Source of the DNA: Bacilli bacterium
Lineage (GTDB): Bacteria > Bacillota_I > Bacilli_A > RF39 > UBA660
Assembly (NCBI GenBank): GCA_022801735.1
Contig: JAAWSW010000062.1
Coordinates: forward strand, 1 to 7,008
DNA: 7,008 bases
Direction: 5' to 3'
The stretch's first letter is position 1, and each line of letters starts with the position of its first letter. Below are positions 1-6,377 of this stretch, piece by piece. The notes under the pieces were generated by a model. The model ran no database searches, was not told the origin of the DNA, and was given only the letters and a program-made list of their open reading frames with translations. The position numbers and the translations under genes were made by a program.

Positions 1-450
1 TTAATAGATATAAAAAGTAAAGAAAGATTCATAAAAAACTTAGAAATCTATGAATATAACCTAGATAGGATAAAGGAGTTATGTTATAATGAAGGCAAGA
101 AAGAATATAAAATACTAGCATCCCTAATGTGTGACAAAGATGAACTACATGAGATATGTAAGGGAGATAAAGTATTAGAGAAGTTAGAAAGTGAGGTTGT
201 TAGGATGAATGAAGATGACCAAATAAGAGAGAACTTACTTGCTATAGAGAATGCGAAGAGGGTACATACAACATTGATGCAGAATGCCAAAGAAGAAGGG
301 CTTGTTGAGGGACATGCTTCTGGACTTGCTGAAGGAATCAAACAAGAGAAAATAGAAATTGCTAAAAACATGCTTGCTGAAAATACAGACATTGATTTTA
401 TACATAAAGTCACTGGATTAACAAAAGAAAAGATAGAAAGTTTAAAATAA
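1..450 (+). CDS. Rpn-family recombination-promoting nuclease / PD-(D/E)XK transposase-like protein, C-terminal part
   Basis: The frame is open from the first base, so the gene begins upstream; 149 C-terminal residues are visible. The ATG at 127 is internal and not the true start. The catalytic PD-(D/E)XK region (N-terminal half in this family) is outside the window. What is seen is the family's typical tail: a charged helical stretch, then Gly-Glu repeats (EEGLVEGHASGLAEG), a Lys/Glu helix, and a closing segment (AKNMLAENTDIDFIHKVTGLTKEKIESLK region) matching the usual 'AkkmLe...I.kiTGLskeeI..L' ending. Known members (E. coli RpnA-E) are DNA endonucleases that raise RecA-independent recombination, and similar genes are abundant in gut Bacillota. 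Family assignment rests on the tail only. Nothing shows whether the missing N-terminus is intact. Its base composition seems slightly richer in G than the downstream genes, which would fit an accessory gene. Confidence 0.8.
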   Translation, partial: LIDIKSKERFIKNLEIYEYNLDRIKELCYNEGKKEYKILASLMCDKDELHEICKGDKVLEKLESEVVRMNEDDQIRENLLAIENAKRVHTTLMQNAKEEGLVEGHASGLAEGIKQEKIEIAKNMLAENTDIDFIHKVTGLTKEKIESLK

Positions 451-463
451 CTTTCTATTTTTT
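433..463 (+). terminator. Intrinsic terminator of the Rpn-family gene
   Basis: The arms ATAGAAAG (433-440) and CTTTCTAT (451-458) pair perfectly and can be extended inward by two A-T pairs, followed by a T run at 458-463. The TAA stop codon (448-450) lies inside the hairpin. Confidence 0.85.
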
Positions 464-488
464 GATATACATATAAATAACGTTATAC

Positions 489-517
489 TTGAATAAACAT
501 AACTTTTAATATATAAT
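489..517 (+). promoter_or_regulatory. Sigma-A-type promoter of the lipid kinase gene
   Basis: -35 TTGAAT (489-494), a 17-base spacer and a perfect -10 TATAAT (512-517). Expected transcription start is near 524, almost on the ribosome binding site, so the leader would be only about ten bases. Confidence 0.75.
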
Positions 518-523
518 AAAACT

Positions 524-528
524 GGTGA
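524..528 (+). promoter_or_regulatory. Ribosome binding site that sets the lipid kinase start
   Basis: GGTGA lies five bases before the ATG at 534 and pairs with the UCACC core of the 16S 3' end. The in-frame GTG at 525 lies within this site and has no Shine-Dalgarno of its own, so 534 is preferred. Confidence 0.7.
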
Positions 529-533
529 ATGAA

Positions 534-1457
534 ATGAAAAAAAGCGTTATTATATGTAATCCAAATAGTGGACATAATAAGAAAAAAGAAATTATAAGTA
601 AGTTTAAAGAAATGCTTCAAACAAAAGGATATGAAACTGATGTTAAACTTACTAAATATGCTGGGCATGCTAAAGAAATCGTAAAAAACTTACCAAATGA
701 CATAGATTTAGTTATTTCATTAGGTGGAGACGGTACCTTTAATGAAGTTGTTAGTGGTAATATAAAAAGAAAAGAAAGATTATTACTTTCGCATATACCA
801 CTTGGAACTGCTAATGATCTAGGCGCAATGTTTGGAATGGGTAAAAATCCTATAAATAATTTGAAAATGGTTTTAGAAGGTAAAGTAAAAGGCATAGATA
901 TATGCCAAATAAATAAAAGACCATTTGTTTATGTTGCAGGTTTAGGTAAATTTGTTGATATTGCTTATGATACTCCAAGGAGCCAAAAGAAAAAATTTGG
1001 TTACTTTGCTTACTTAATTAACGCATTTAAAATTTTTAATACAAAAACTCAACTATTTGAAATGGAATACACATGTAATGGAGAAACATATAAAGGATTA
1101 TATTCATTAGTACTTATCTGTAATGCTACAAGAATAGGTGGTATAGATGTATTCAATGATGTAAAAATGGATGATACCAAATTTGAAGTACTAATGACTA
1201 ATATAACTAGTAAAAAAGATATATTAAAATCACTTTATTTAGCCAAAATGAGCGATATTACAAAAGTACCAGGATTTTATTTTTATAGAACTGATAATCT
1301 AAAAATAAAATTAAAAGAAGCCCCAAAGAAAAATTGGTGCATAGATGGTGAACAATACAAATCAAAAAATAAAACATTTGAAATCAACATAATAAAAGAC
1401 CTAAAAATGTTATTGCCAACCAAAGAACTTGATAGAATATTTATAGATGAAAAATAA
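534..1457 (+). CDS. Diacylglycerol kinase family lipid kinase (YegS/DgkB/BmrU type)
   Basis: A soluble, membrane-associating lipid kinase of 307 residues, the usual length for the family. DgkB-type members phosphorylate diacylglycerol with ATP to phosphatidic acid, recycling diacylglycerol released during lipoteichoic acid synthesis; other members use different lipids, so the substrate is not certain. Visible motifs in order: N-terminal NPNSG (residues 9-13), the nucleotide-binding GGDGTFNEV (64-72), PLGTANDLG (89-97, family P-x-GT-x-NDF), an RIGGIDVFNDVKMDD segment (200-214) where the family usually has GGG...aP.A...DG, and the C-terminal WCIDGE (268-273) bearing the expected catalytic Asp/Glu. 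There is no signal peptide or membrane span. The start at ATG 534 follows a GGTGA site; GTG 525 would add three residues. It has its own promoter and terminator and is not in an operon with the RNase J gene. Confidence 0.9.
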   Translation: MKKSVIICNPNSGHNKKKEIISKFKEMLQTKGYETDVKLTKYAGHAKEIVKNLPNDIDLVISLGGDGTFNEVVSGNIKRKERLLLSHIPLGTANDLGAMFGMGKNPINNLKMVLEGKVKGIDICQINKRPFVYVAGLGKFVDIAYDTPRSQKKKFGYFAYLINAFKIFNTKTQLFEMEYTCNGETYKGLYSLVLICNATRIGGIDVFNDVKMDDTKFEVLMTNITSKKDILKSLYLAKMSDITKVPGFYFYRTDNLKIKLKEAPKKNWCIDGEQYKSKNKTFEINIIKDLKMLLPTKELDRIFIDEK

Positions 1458-1481
1458 AGCAAACATGAGGTTTGCTTTTTT
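1456..1481 (+). terminator. Intrinsic terminator of the lipid kinase gene
   Basis: A nine-pair stem AAAGCAAAC (1456-1464) / GTTTGCTTT (1470-1478), a five-base loop, then T to 1481. The hairpin begins within the TAA stop codon. Its 3' arm also carries the likely -35 of the next gene. Confidence 0.9.
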
Positions 1482-1501
1482 ATATAGAATTATGTTATAA
1501 T
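1472..1501 (+). promoter_or_regulatory. Promoter of the RNase J gene (extended -10)
   Basis: -10 TATAAT (1496-1501) is preceded by TG one base upstream (TGTTATAAT), an extended -10. The -35 TTGCTT (1472-1477) lies 18 bases upstream within the 3' arm of the preceding terminator, so terminator and promoter share sequence. Transcription should start near 1508. Confidence 0.7.
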
Positions 1502-1518
1502 TGTTAAGGCTTTTAACA
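1502..1518 (+). repeat. Perfect inverted repeat at the RNase J transcription start
   Basis: TGTTAA - GGCTT - TTAACA, six-base arms around a five-base centre, located just after the -10 and over the expected transcription start. It could be an operator or a 5' leader hairpin. Short AT-rich arms make chance occurrence quite possible. Confidence 0.35.
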
Positions 1519-1537
1519 CAAAAAGAAAGGAGAAAAA

Positions 1538-3184
1538 ATGAGTAAAATAAAAATATTCGCTTTAGGCGGACAAAATGAAATCGGCAAGAACATGTATGTA
1601 GTTGAAGCAGATAAAGATATATTTATCTTTGATGCGGGATTAAAATACGCCGATGATAAAATGCTAGGAGTAGACTATATTATTCCTAATTATGACTATA
1701 TAAAAAAGAATTTAAAGAATATAAAAGGTATTTTTATAACTCACGGACATGATGAACAAATGGGGGCTTTATGTGACATATTAAAAGAACTTCCAGACCT
1801 AAAAATATATGGTGCTCCATTTACAATCGAAATAATTAGAGAAGAATTAGAAGCGGAAGGGTTAAGTACTAAAAACTTAATTGAAATCAAACCACATAAA
1901 AAGATAGAATTTGGAAAAAATAGTATTTTCCCAATTTCACTAACACATACAGTACCAGGTACTGTTGGTTATGTACTTTATACACCAGATGGTGCAATTT
2001 TCTATACAGGAAACTTTGTATTTGACCCAACAATGTTAGGTGTTTATAAGACAGATATCGGAAAATTAGCCTATGTTGGTAAACAAGGAGTCTTATGTTT
2101 GTTAAGTGAATCACTATACGCTGACAAAAGGGGATTTACTTCACCAAATCACAGAACAAATGGGAAAATAAGAGAGATATTAAATCGTTATCAAGGTAGA
2201 ATTTTATATAATATTTATCAAGCACAATTATACAGAATTCAAGAATTATTTAACGAAGTAATGAGTACTGATAGAAACGTTGTTATTATGGGGAAAAGAT
2301 TAGAATCATTAATTTTAAAAGCCATCGACATGAAATATGTTAAATTTGATAAAAAAAGAATTAAATCAATTCGCCATATAAATGATGAAAAAATAATAGT
2401 TTTAGTTTCAGACGAAAGAGAAAAACCATTCTCAAATCTAAAACGTATCTTAAGAGGCTATGATAAATTTATAACTATAACAGAAGAAGATACAATTGTA
2501 TTTGCTTCACCAGTATATGATGGAATGGAAAGAACCGCAACAAAACTATTAGATACAATTGCTAGAATAGGTGCAAATATTGTAGAAATTCCAATGAAGC
2601 AATTCCCATCACATCATGCATCAAGTGAAGACTTAATGTTAATGTTAGACCTAATAAATCCAAAATACTATATGCCAGTTATTGGAGAATATCGTCATCA
2701 AGTTGCAAATGCTAATGTTGCAAAAAGATTAGGTATAAGTGATGAAAACATACTACTTAGATTAAATGGACAAGTTGCTTATTTTGAAAACGGTAAATTA
2801 GTAGATAATGGAATGAAAGTTCCAGTAGACGATATATTAATAGACGGTTTAGCAGCAGGTGATGTTGGTGAATTAGTCCTAAAAGATAGAGAACTTTTAA
2901 GTGATAATGGTATAGTAATTATAACTGCAACACTAGACAAACAAACAAAAGACGTTTTAGCAGGACCAGAAGTTCTAACAAGAGGATTTATCTTTGTTAA
3001 AGACAATATCGATTTAATAAAAGAAGCCGAAAAAATATCTTTAGAAGTCATAAAAGAAAATACAAAAACTAATTACGTTGATTTTAATAAAATAAAATCA
3101 GGAATTAGAGATAAAGTTGGTAAGTACTTCTATGAACAAACAGAATGTAAACCAATGGTATTAATCGTAATAGGAGAGGTGTAA
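1538..3184 (+). CDS. rnj: Ribonuclease J homologue, J2-like, with degenerate active site
   Basis: A 548-residue metallo-beta-lactamase/beta-CASP protein of full RNase J length. RNase J1/J2 form a complex in Bacilli that degrades and processes RNA, J1 having the strong 5'-3' exonuclease. Clear family landmarks: IFALGGQNEIGKNMYVVE (6-23), FDAGL (31-35), THGH (68-71), TH (136-137), LLSES (188-192), PKYYMPVIGEYR (375-386), and the conserved C-terminal half with DGLAAGDVGELVLKDRELLS (436-455) and LAGPEVLTRGF (474-484). Many catalytic positions are changed: HxHxDH reads HGHDEQ (69-74), TGDF reads TGNF (157-160), the GSQGEP loop reads DEREKP (292-297), HxSGH reads FPSHH (356-360), and the His of P-x-HGEYR is Ile382. 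HGHDE resembles B. subtilis J2, but more sites are lost. It is probably a weakly active or inactive partner of a J1 encoded elsewhere. ATG 1538 has AAAGGAG (1526-1532) five bases upstream. Confidence 0.92.
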   Translation: MSKIKIFALGGQNEIGKNMYVVEADKDIFIFDAGLKYADDKMLGVDYIIPNYDYIKKNLKNIKGIFITHGHDEQMGALCDILKELPDLKIYGAPFTIEIIREELEAEGLSTKNLIEIKPHKKIEFGKNSIFPISLTHTVPGTVGYVLYTPDGAIFYTGNFVFDPTMLGVYKTDIGKLAYVGKQGVLCLLSESLYADKRGFTSPNHRTNGKIREILNRYQGRILYNIYQAQLYRIQELFNEVMSTDRNVVIMGKRLESLILKAIDMKYVKFDKKRIKSIRHINDEKIIVLVSDEREKPFSNLKRILRGYDKFITITEEDTIVFASPVYDGMERTATKLLDTIARIGANIVEIPMKQFPSHHASSEDLMLMLDLINPKYYMPVIGEYRHQVANANVAKRLGISDENILLRLNGQVAYFENGKLVDNGMKVPVDDILIDGLAAGDVGELVLKDRELLSDNGIVIITATLDKQTKDVLAGPEVLTRGFIFVKDNIDLIKEAEKISLEVIKENTKTNYVDFNKIKSGIRDKVGKYFYEQTECKPMVLIVIGEV

Positions 3185-3194
3185 GCCTCTTTTT
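3175..3194 (+). terminator. Intrinsic terminator of the RNase J gene
   Basis: AGAGG (3175-3179) / CCTCT (3186-3190) with a six-base loop containing the TAA stop codon (3182-3184), then a T run to 3194. The stem is short but ends in G-C pairs. Confidence 0.75.
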
Positions 3195-3201
3195 AATATA
3201 C

Positions 3202-3225
3202 AAAAAAAGTCACTAGAATGACTTT
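3202..3225 (-). terminator. Intrinsic terminator of the minus-strand small gene
   Basis: AAAGTCA (3206-3212) / TGACTTT (3219-3225) with a run of seven As at 3202-3208 on the + strand, giving a U tract on the minus-strand transcript. There is no T tract on the + side, so the terminator points left. It starts ten bases past the stop codon of the minus-strand gene. Confidence 0.8.
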
Positions 3226-3235
3226 CATCAAAATA

Positions 3236-3454
3236 TTATTTACGATACATTGTCGTAATACCAGACCCTCGTTTAAGTTTTTTCTGTAGTGCTATAAGAT
3301 GCCCTGCAGAAATTTCATCACAAGTTCTTTCATAACACTCATATAAGGCATTTAAAGCTTCCGCATTTTGTTTTACAAACTCAGTAATTTCACTAAAATC
3401 AACTAAATCAATAGTTTCACGCACAGGTGGTGTAGAAAAACTTACTTTTCTCAT
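3236..3454 (-). CDS. Small hypothetical protein, 72 residues, function unknown
   Basis: I do not recognise this protein. It is 72 residues, with no signal peptide or membrane span. It has an N-terminal SFSTPPVRETIDLVDFSE stretch, a middle likely to be helical with two Cys (YECYERTC), and a basic C-terminus (QKKLKRGSGITTMYRK) that could bind nucleic acid. Support for a real gene: it fills the only long gap between the RNase J and miaB genes, no other start codon lies in its frame, and a minus-strand terminator follows its stop. Against: no strong Shine-Dalgarno precedes the ATG (only an A/G-rich AAAGTAAAAG about five bases before it) and no convincing promoter is visible. Its bases look less AT-rich than the neighbouring genes, which could mean transfer. 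It is the only gene on this strand in the window. Confidence 0.6.
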   Translation of the reverse strand: MRKVSFSTPPVRETIDLVDFSEITEFVKQNAEALNALYECYERTCDEISAGHLIALQKKLKRGSGITTMYRK

Positions 3455-3493
3455 AAATTCTTTTACTTTAGAAAGTGAATTGTCATAAAAAAA

Positions 3494-3519
3494 TTAAAAA
3501 GCAACCATTAACTTTTTAA
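3494..3519. repeat. AT-rich inverted repeat between the divergent small gene and miaB
   Basis: TTAAAAAG (3494-3501) / CTTTTTAA (3512-3519) with a ten-base loop. Read on the minus strand it is followed by a run of seven Ts (complement of 3487-3493), so it resembles a weak leftward terminator or attenuator ahead of the small gene. It lies just upstream of the miaB -35. Confidence 0.3.
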
Positions 3520-3522
3520 ATC

Positions 3523-3551
3523 TTGAATAAAACCTATAATTATGATATTAT
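3523..3551 (+). promoter_or_regulatory. Promoter of miaB
   Basis: -35 TTGAAT (3523-3528, the same hexamer as at the lipid kinase gene), a 17-base spacer and -10 TATTAT (3546-3551). Transcription near 3558 places the in-frame ATG at 3542 upstream of the mRNA start. Confidence 0.6.
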
Positions 3552-3565
3552 CATTTAGAAGAAAA

Positions 3566-3573
3566 GAAGTGAT
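3566..3573 (+). promoter_or_regulatory. Ribosome binding site that sets the miaB start
   Basis: GAAGTGAT matches seven of eight bases of the ideal GAGGTGAT and ends four bases before ATG 3578, favouring this start over ATG 3542. Confidence 0.6.
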
Positions 3574-3577
3574 ATTT

Positions 3578-4999
3578 ATGCAAATGCCTAATTTATTAGA
3601 AGCAAAAAAAAGAACTAAAATAGAACCTAAAACCATAAATTATGAAATAAATAAAGAATATAAAAATTTAGGAACAAATAAAACATATCATATAAAAACA
3701 TATGGGTGCCAAATGAATGAACATGATACCGAAAATATAAAAGCAATTTTAGAACAAATGTCATTCAAAGAAACAGATATTATGGAAAATGCTGATCTAA
3801 TACTTTTAAACACATGTGCTATTAGGGAAAACGCTCATAATAAAGTATTTGGTATGGTAGGTAGAATCAAACACTTAAAAGAGTCAAGACCAAATATAAT
3901 AGTTGGTATGTGTGGATGTATGGTTCAAGAAGAAGTAATAGCAGAAGAAATTATAAGTAAATATAAATGGTTAGATATCGTTTTTGGAACACACAATATA
4001 AATGAATTACCACGCCTTCTTTCAAACTCCCTTCAAGAAAAGAAATTAAATTTAGAAGTTTATAGTATAGAAGGAGATATCATAGAAAATATGCCTGCTA
4101 AAAGAGATAGTAAATATAAAGCATGGGTTAACATCATGTATGGTTGTGATAAATTCTGTACTTATTGTATAGTCCCATATACAAGAGGAAAACAAAGAAG
4201 TAGAACAAAAGAAAATATTATTAATGAAGTAAAAGAATTAATAAAAGATGGATATAAAGAAGTAACCCTTTTAGGTCAAAACGTAAATGCTTATGGAAAA
4301 GATTTAGATGTCAATTATGATATGAGTGATCTTTTAGAAGAAACTGCTCAAACAGGAATAGAAAGAGTAAGATTTATAACATCTCATCCATGGGATTTTA
4401 CCGATAAAATGATAGAAGTTATCGCAAAATATCCAAATGTAATGCCATATATTCATTTACCACTTCAATCAGGTTCTAATAAAATATTAAAACTTATGGG
4501 TAGACGTTACACCAAAGAAGAATACATAACTTTATATAATAAAATAAAAGAAATAATCCCTAATTGTGCAATTACAACCGATATAATAGTGGGATTTCCT
4601 GGCGAAACAGAAGAAGATTTTAAAGATACATTAGATGTTGTAAATACATGCAAATACGATTCCGCATTTACCTTCATCTTTTCACCAAGAGAAGGAACTC
4701 CTGCTGCTAAAATGGAAGATAATACACCACTTGAAACTAAAGAACAAAGATTATATGAATTAAATGAATTAATAAATAAATATGCAAGACAGGCCAATGA
4801 AAAATATCAAGATAAAGTAGTACCAGTCTTAATAGAAGGACCTAGTGGTAAAAACAAAGATTTATTTATGGGATATACCGATACAATGAAATTAGTAAAT
4901 GTAAATACAACTAAAGATAATATTGGAAAAATAATAAACGTCAAAATAACAGATGTTAAGACTTGGAGTATGGATGCAGTAGAAGACAAAAGTGAATAA
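3578..4999 (+). CDS. miaB: tRNA-2-methylthio-N6-dimethylallyladenosine synthase MiaB
   Basis: A radical-SAM enzyme that adds a methylthio group to C2 of N6-isopentenyladenosine at position 37 of tRNAs reading UNN codons, using two [4Fe-4S] clusters; cytoplasmic. From the 473-residue reading: N-terminal extension (1-37); UPF0004 domain with auxiliary-cluster cysteines C44 (TYGCQMNEHD), C80 (LLNTCAIRENA) and C114 (GMCGCM); radical-SAM domain with C190-x3-C194-x2-C197 (MYGCDKFCTYCIVPYTRG); the family segments LLGQNVNAYG (231-240), FITSHPWDF (266-274), HLPLQSGS (293-300) and FSPREGTPAA (368-377); and a C-terminal TRAM RNA-binding domain from about 408. All six cluster cysteines are present. VRFITSHP and the GQNVNAYG segment favour MiaB over MtaB or RimO. 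ATG 3542 would add 12 residues but overlaps the promoter. It is transcribed alone. In B. subtilis miaB precedes ymcA-cotE-mutS-mutL, as partly seen here. Confidence 0.95.
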   Translation: MQMPNLLEAKKRTKIEPKTINYEINKEYKNLGTNKTYHIKTYGCQMNEHDTENIKAILEQMSFKETDIMENADLILLNTCAIRENAHNKVFGMVGRIKHLKESRPNIIVGMCGCMVQEEVIAEEIISKYKWLDIVFGTHNINELPRLLSNSLQEKKLNLEVYSIEGDIIENMPAKRDSKYKAWVNIMYGCDKFCTYCIVPYTRGKQRSRTKENIINEVKELIKDGYKEVTLLGQNVNAYGKDLDVNYDMSDLLEETAQTGIERVRFITSHPWDFTDKMIEVIAKYPNVMPYIHLPLQSGSNKILKLMGRRYTKEEYITLYNKIKEIIPNCAITTDIIVGFPGETEEDFKDTLDVVNTCKYDSAFTFIFSPREGTPAAKMEDNTPLETKEQRLYELNELINKYARQANEKYQDKVVPVLIEGPSGKNKDLFMGYTDTMKLVNVNTTKDNIGKIINVKITDVKTWSMDAVEDKSE

Positions 5000-5012
5000 T
5001 TTTTGTCTTTTT
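4983..5012 (+). terminator. Intrinsic terminator of miaB
   Basis: AAGACAAAA (4983-4991) / TTTTGTCTT (5001-5009), a nine-base loop containing the TAA stop codon (4997-4999), and T to 5012. The 5' arm is coding sequence for the last residues. Confidence 0.85.
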
Positions 5013-5014
5013 AA

Positions 5015-5043
5015 TTGTAAAAAAACTATTAATTTGATATTAT
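5015..5043 (+). promoter_or_regulatory. Promoter of the membrane protein gene
   Basis: -35 TTGTAA (5015-5020), a 17-base spacer and -10 TATTAT (5038-5043), same -10 hexamer and spacing as at miaB. It begins three bases after the miaB terminator. Confidence 0.55.
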
Positions 5044-5053
5044 GGATATAGAT

Positions 5054-5061
5054 AGGAGTGA
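5054..5061 (+). promoter_or_regulatory. Ribosome binding site that sets the start at 5067
   Basis: AGGAGTGA ends five bases before ATG 5067. The in-frame GTG at 5058 lies inside this site and is rejected as start. Confidence 0.75.
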
Positions 5062-5066
5062 GTTTC

Positions 5067-6305
5067 ATGAAGGAAAATAAAGAATTGAAAACAGACGAAA
5101 AATTAGAAATAAAAGGCGATGTACAGGACGCATTAAATAAAGCCTTAGATAAAAATCACTTAACAGATATTGATCAAATAGGGGACACATTAAATCAAAA
5201 AGAAGTAGATAAAATACTAAAAAATGAAAACGTAAAAAAAGAAATCGATTCAAAGAAACCACTAATAATTACCATTATTTTATTAGTGTTGATAGCCATT
5301 TCAGGACTTTTTATTTATTTTTCTAACAACCCTAAAACAATATTTAAAAATGCAATCAATAAAGCATTTAATACTTTAGAACACAAATTATCTAACGACA
5401 AAATAAAAACCGATATAAAAATAACAAATAATGTAAATGGTGAGGAAAACCAAATAAATATAACTTATGAAACTGACCCTAAAAATAAAATTTATGATTT
5501 AAGTATTGGTGAAAATATAGAACTATATAGTGAAAAAGATAAATTATTTTTAGAAAATAGTTCTAATCAGTTCATTGAAATAGATAATATAAAAATGCCA
5601 AATAATCAACAATTAAAAACAATTTTAACTGAAATAAAAAATTCAATCATTAAAGGTATTGATGGTGAAAAATTCTATGGTTCTAACATGCAAGTAGAAA
5701 TAAATGGTAAATTAAAAAAATTATATAGATCTTCACTTACAATTAATGAAAAAAATATAGATAACATCGCAAATAAAGTAGAGGAATCATTAAAAAATAG
5801 TGATAAGTTCGTAAACACAATCGCAGAAATTAATAACAAAAGTGAAAGTGAGATAAAAAAAGATATTATAAATTATATGATGTCATTAAAATCACAAATT
5901 AAAGAATCAAAAGAAATAACAATTAATTTATATACAAATGGACCATTAAGTGAGTTTGTTAAATTAGAAATCAATCAAACTATTTCAAATAAAACAAACA
6001 CATTTACATTAACAAAAAATGAAGATAATAAATATACTATCATTATTGATGACAAAGTAGATAACCAGACAATAAAAATGGATATAAATAAAAACAAAAA
6101 TAAAACACTAATCAGTAGTACAATAAAAAACGATATTACAGTAAATTATAATGCAGAAATAATTGAAACAAAAATCAAAAAAGTAAAAACAAAAGATATA
6201 CAAGGATCCATAAAATTTAGCAGTCTTACGGATGAACAAAAAATAAACTTAATAATTGGCACATTTTTAGGTTTACTTCCTAACAATGAAGCCGCATTAT
6301 CATAA
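5067..6305 (+). CDS. Single-pass membrane-anchored extracytoplasmic protein, function unknown
   Basis: 412 residues that I cannot assign to a named family. Residues 1-64 are a charged, Lys/Glu/Asp-rich cytoplasmic tail likely to be helical; 65-85 (PLIITIILLVLIAISGLFIYF) is one transmembrane helix preceded by SKK, which suggests N-inside topology; the remaining ~325 residues would be outside the membrane. The outer part starts with a helix (NPKTIFKNAINKAFNTLEHKL) and continues with many short alternating strands (for example IKTDIKITNNVN, QINITYETD, KLFLENSSN, TFTLTKNEDNKYTIII, KTLISSTIKN). This antiparallel-beta pattern recalls LolA/LppX-like lipid-binding folds, but that is only a pattern match. 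There is no lipobox, no Cys and no enzymatic motif. It is very rich in Asn, Lys and Ile. It is transcribed alone and sits where Bacillus has ymcA; its length and sequence exclude YmcA. Confidence 0.85.
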   Translation: MKENKELKTDEKLEIKGDVQDALNKALDKNHLTDIDQIGDTLNQKEVDKILKNENVKKEIDSKKPLIITIILLVLIAISGLFIYFSNNPKTIFKNAINKAFNTLEHKLSNDKIKTDIKITNNVNGEENQINITYETDPKNKIYDLSIGENIELYSEKDKLFLENSSNQFIEIDNIKMPNNQQLKTILTEIKNSIIKGIDGEKFYGSNMQVEINGKLKKLYRSSLTINEKNIDNIANKVEESLKNSDKFVNTIAEINNKSESEIKKDIINYMMSLKSQIKESKEITINLYTNGPLSEFVKLEINQTISNKTNTFTLTKNEDNKYTIIIDDKVDNQTIKMDINKNKNKTLISSTIKNDITVNYNAEIIETKIKKVKTKDIQGSIKFSSLTDEQKINLIIGTFLGLLPNNEAALS

Positions 6306-6329
6306 AGTAGTCTTAAAACTACTTTTTTT
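6304..6329 (+). terminator. Intrinsic terminator of the membrane protein gene
   Basis: AAAGTAGT (6304-6311) / ACTACTTT (6318-6325), six-base loop, then T to 6329. The hairpin begins at the second base of the TAA stop codon (6303-6305). Confidence 0.9.
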
Positions 6330-6333
6330 GTGT

Positions 6334-6360
6334 ACTTTTTCTCCGCCTTTGCATATCTTA
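6334..6360 (+). promoter_or_regulatory. Candidate sporulation (sigma-K/sigma-E-like) promoter of cotE
   Basis: CATATCTTA (6352-6360) fits the sigma-K -10 consensus CATANNNTA, and an AC at 6334-6335 lies 16 bases upstream, as in the sigma-K -35. The flanking bases of the AC do not match well, and a sigma-E -35 is weaker still. No good sigma-A pair is visible. In B. subtilis cotE is driven by sigma-E and sigma-K, which makes the match plausible. Short consensus, so chance is possible. Confidence 0.45.
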
Positions 6361-6364
6361 AAGT

Positions 6365-6374
6365 GAGGGGTGAT
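6365..6374 (+). promoter_or_regulatory. Ribosome binding site that sets the GTG start of cotE
   Basis: GAGGGGTGAT is the strongest Shine-Dalgarno in the window and ends three bases before GTG 6378. The in-frame GTG at 6330 immediately follows the preceding terminator and has no such site. Confidence 0.8.
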
Positions 6375-6377
6375 ATA

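Noticed and set aside
84..413. 109-residue minus-strand frame opposite the Rpn-family gene, and other minus-strand frames under the kinase, rnj, miaB, membrane protein and cotE genes
   Set aside because: All are shadows of well-supported forward genes; none has a ribosome site or terminator on its own strand.
482..503. GTTAT...ATAAC inverted repeat across the lipid kinase -35
   Set aside because: Five-base AT-rich arms twelve bases apart are expected by chance in DNA of this composition.
525..533. GTG start for the lipid kinase, giving three extra residues
   Set aside because: The GTG lies within the GGTGA Shine-Dalgarno for ATG 534 and has no ribosome site of its own.
3542..3577. ATG 3542 as miaB start
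   Set aside because: It overlaps the probable promoter and has no Shine-Dalgarno; ATG 3578 has GAAGTGAT at proper spacing.
6330..6377. GTG 6330 as cotE start
   Set aside because: It directly follows the preceding T tract, overlaps the candidate promoter, and would add 16 residues absent from Bacillus CotE.
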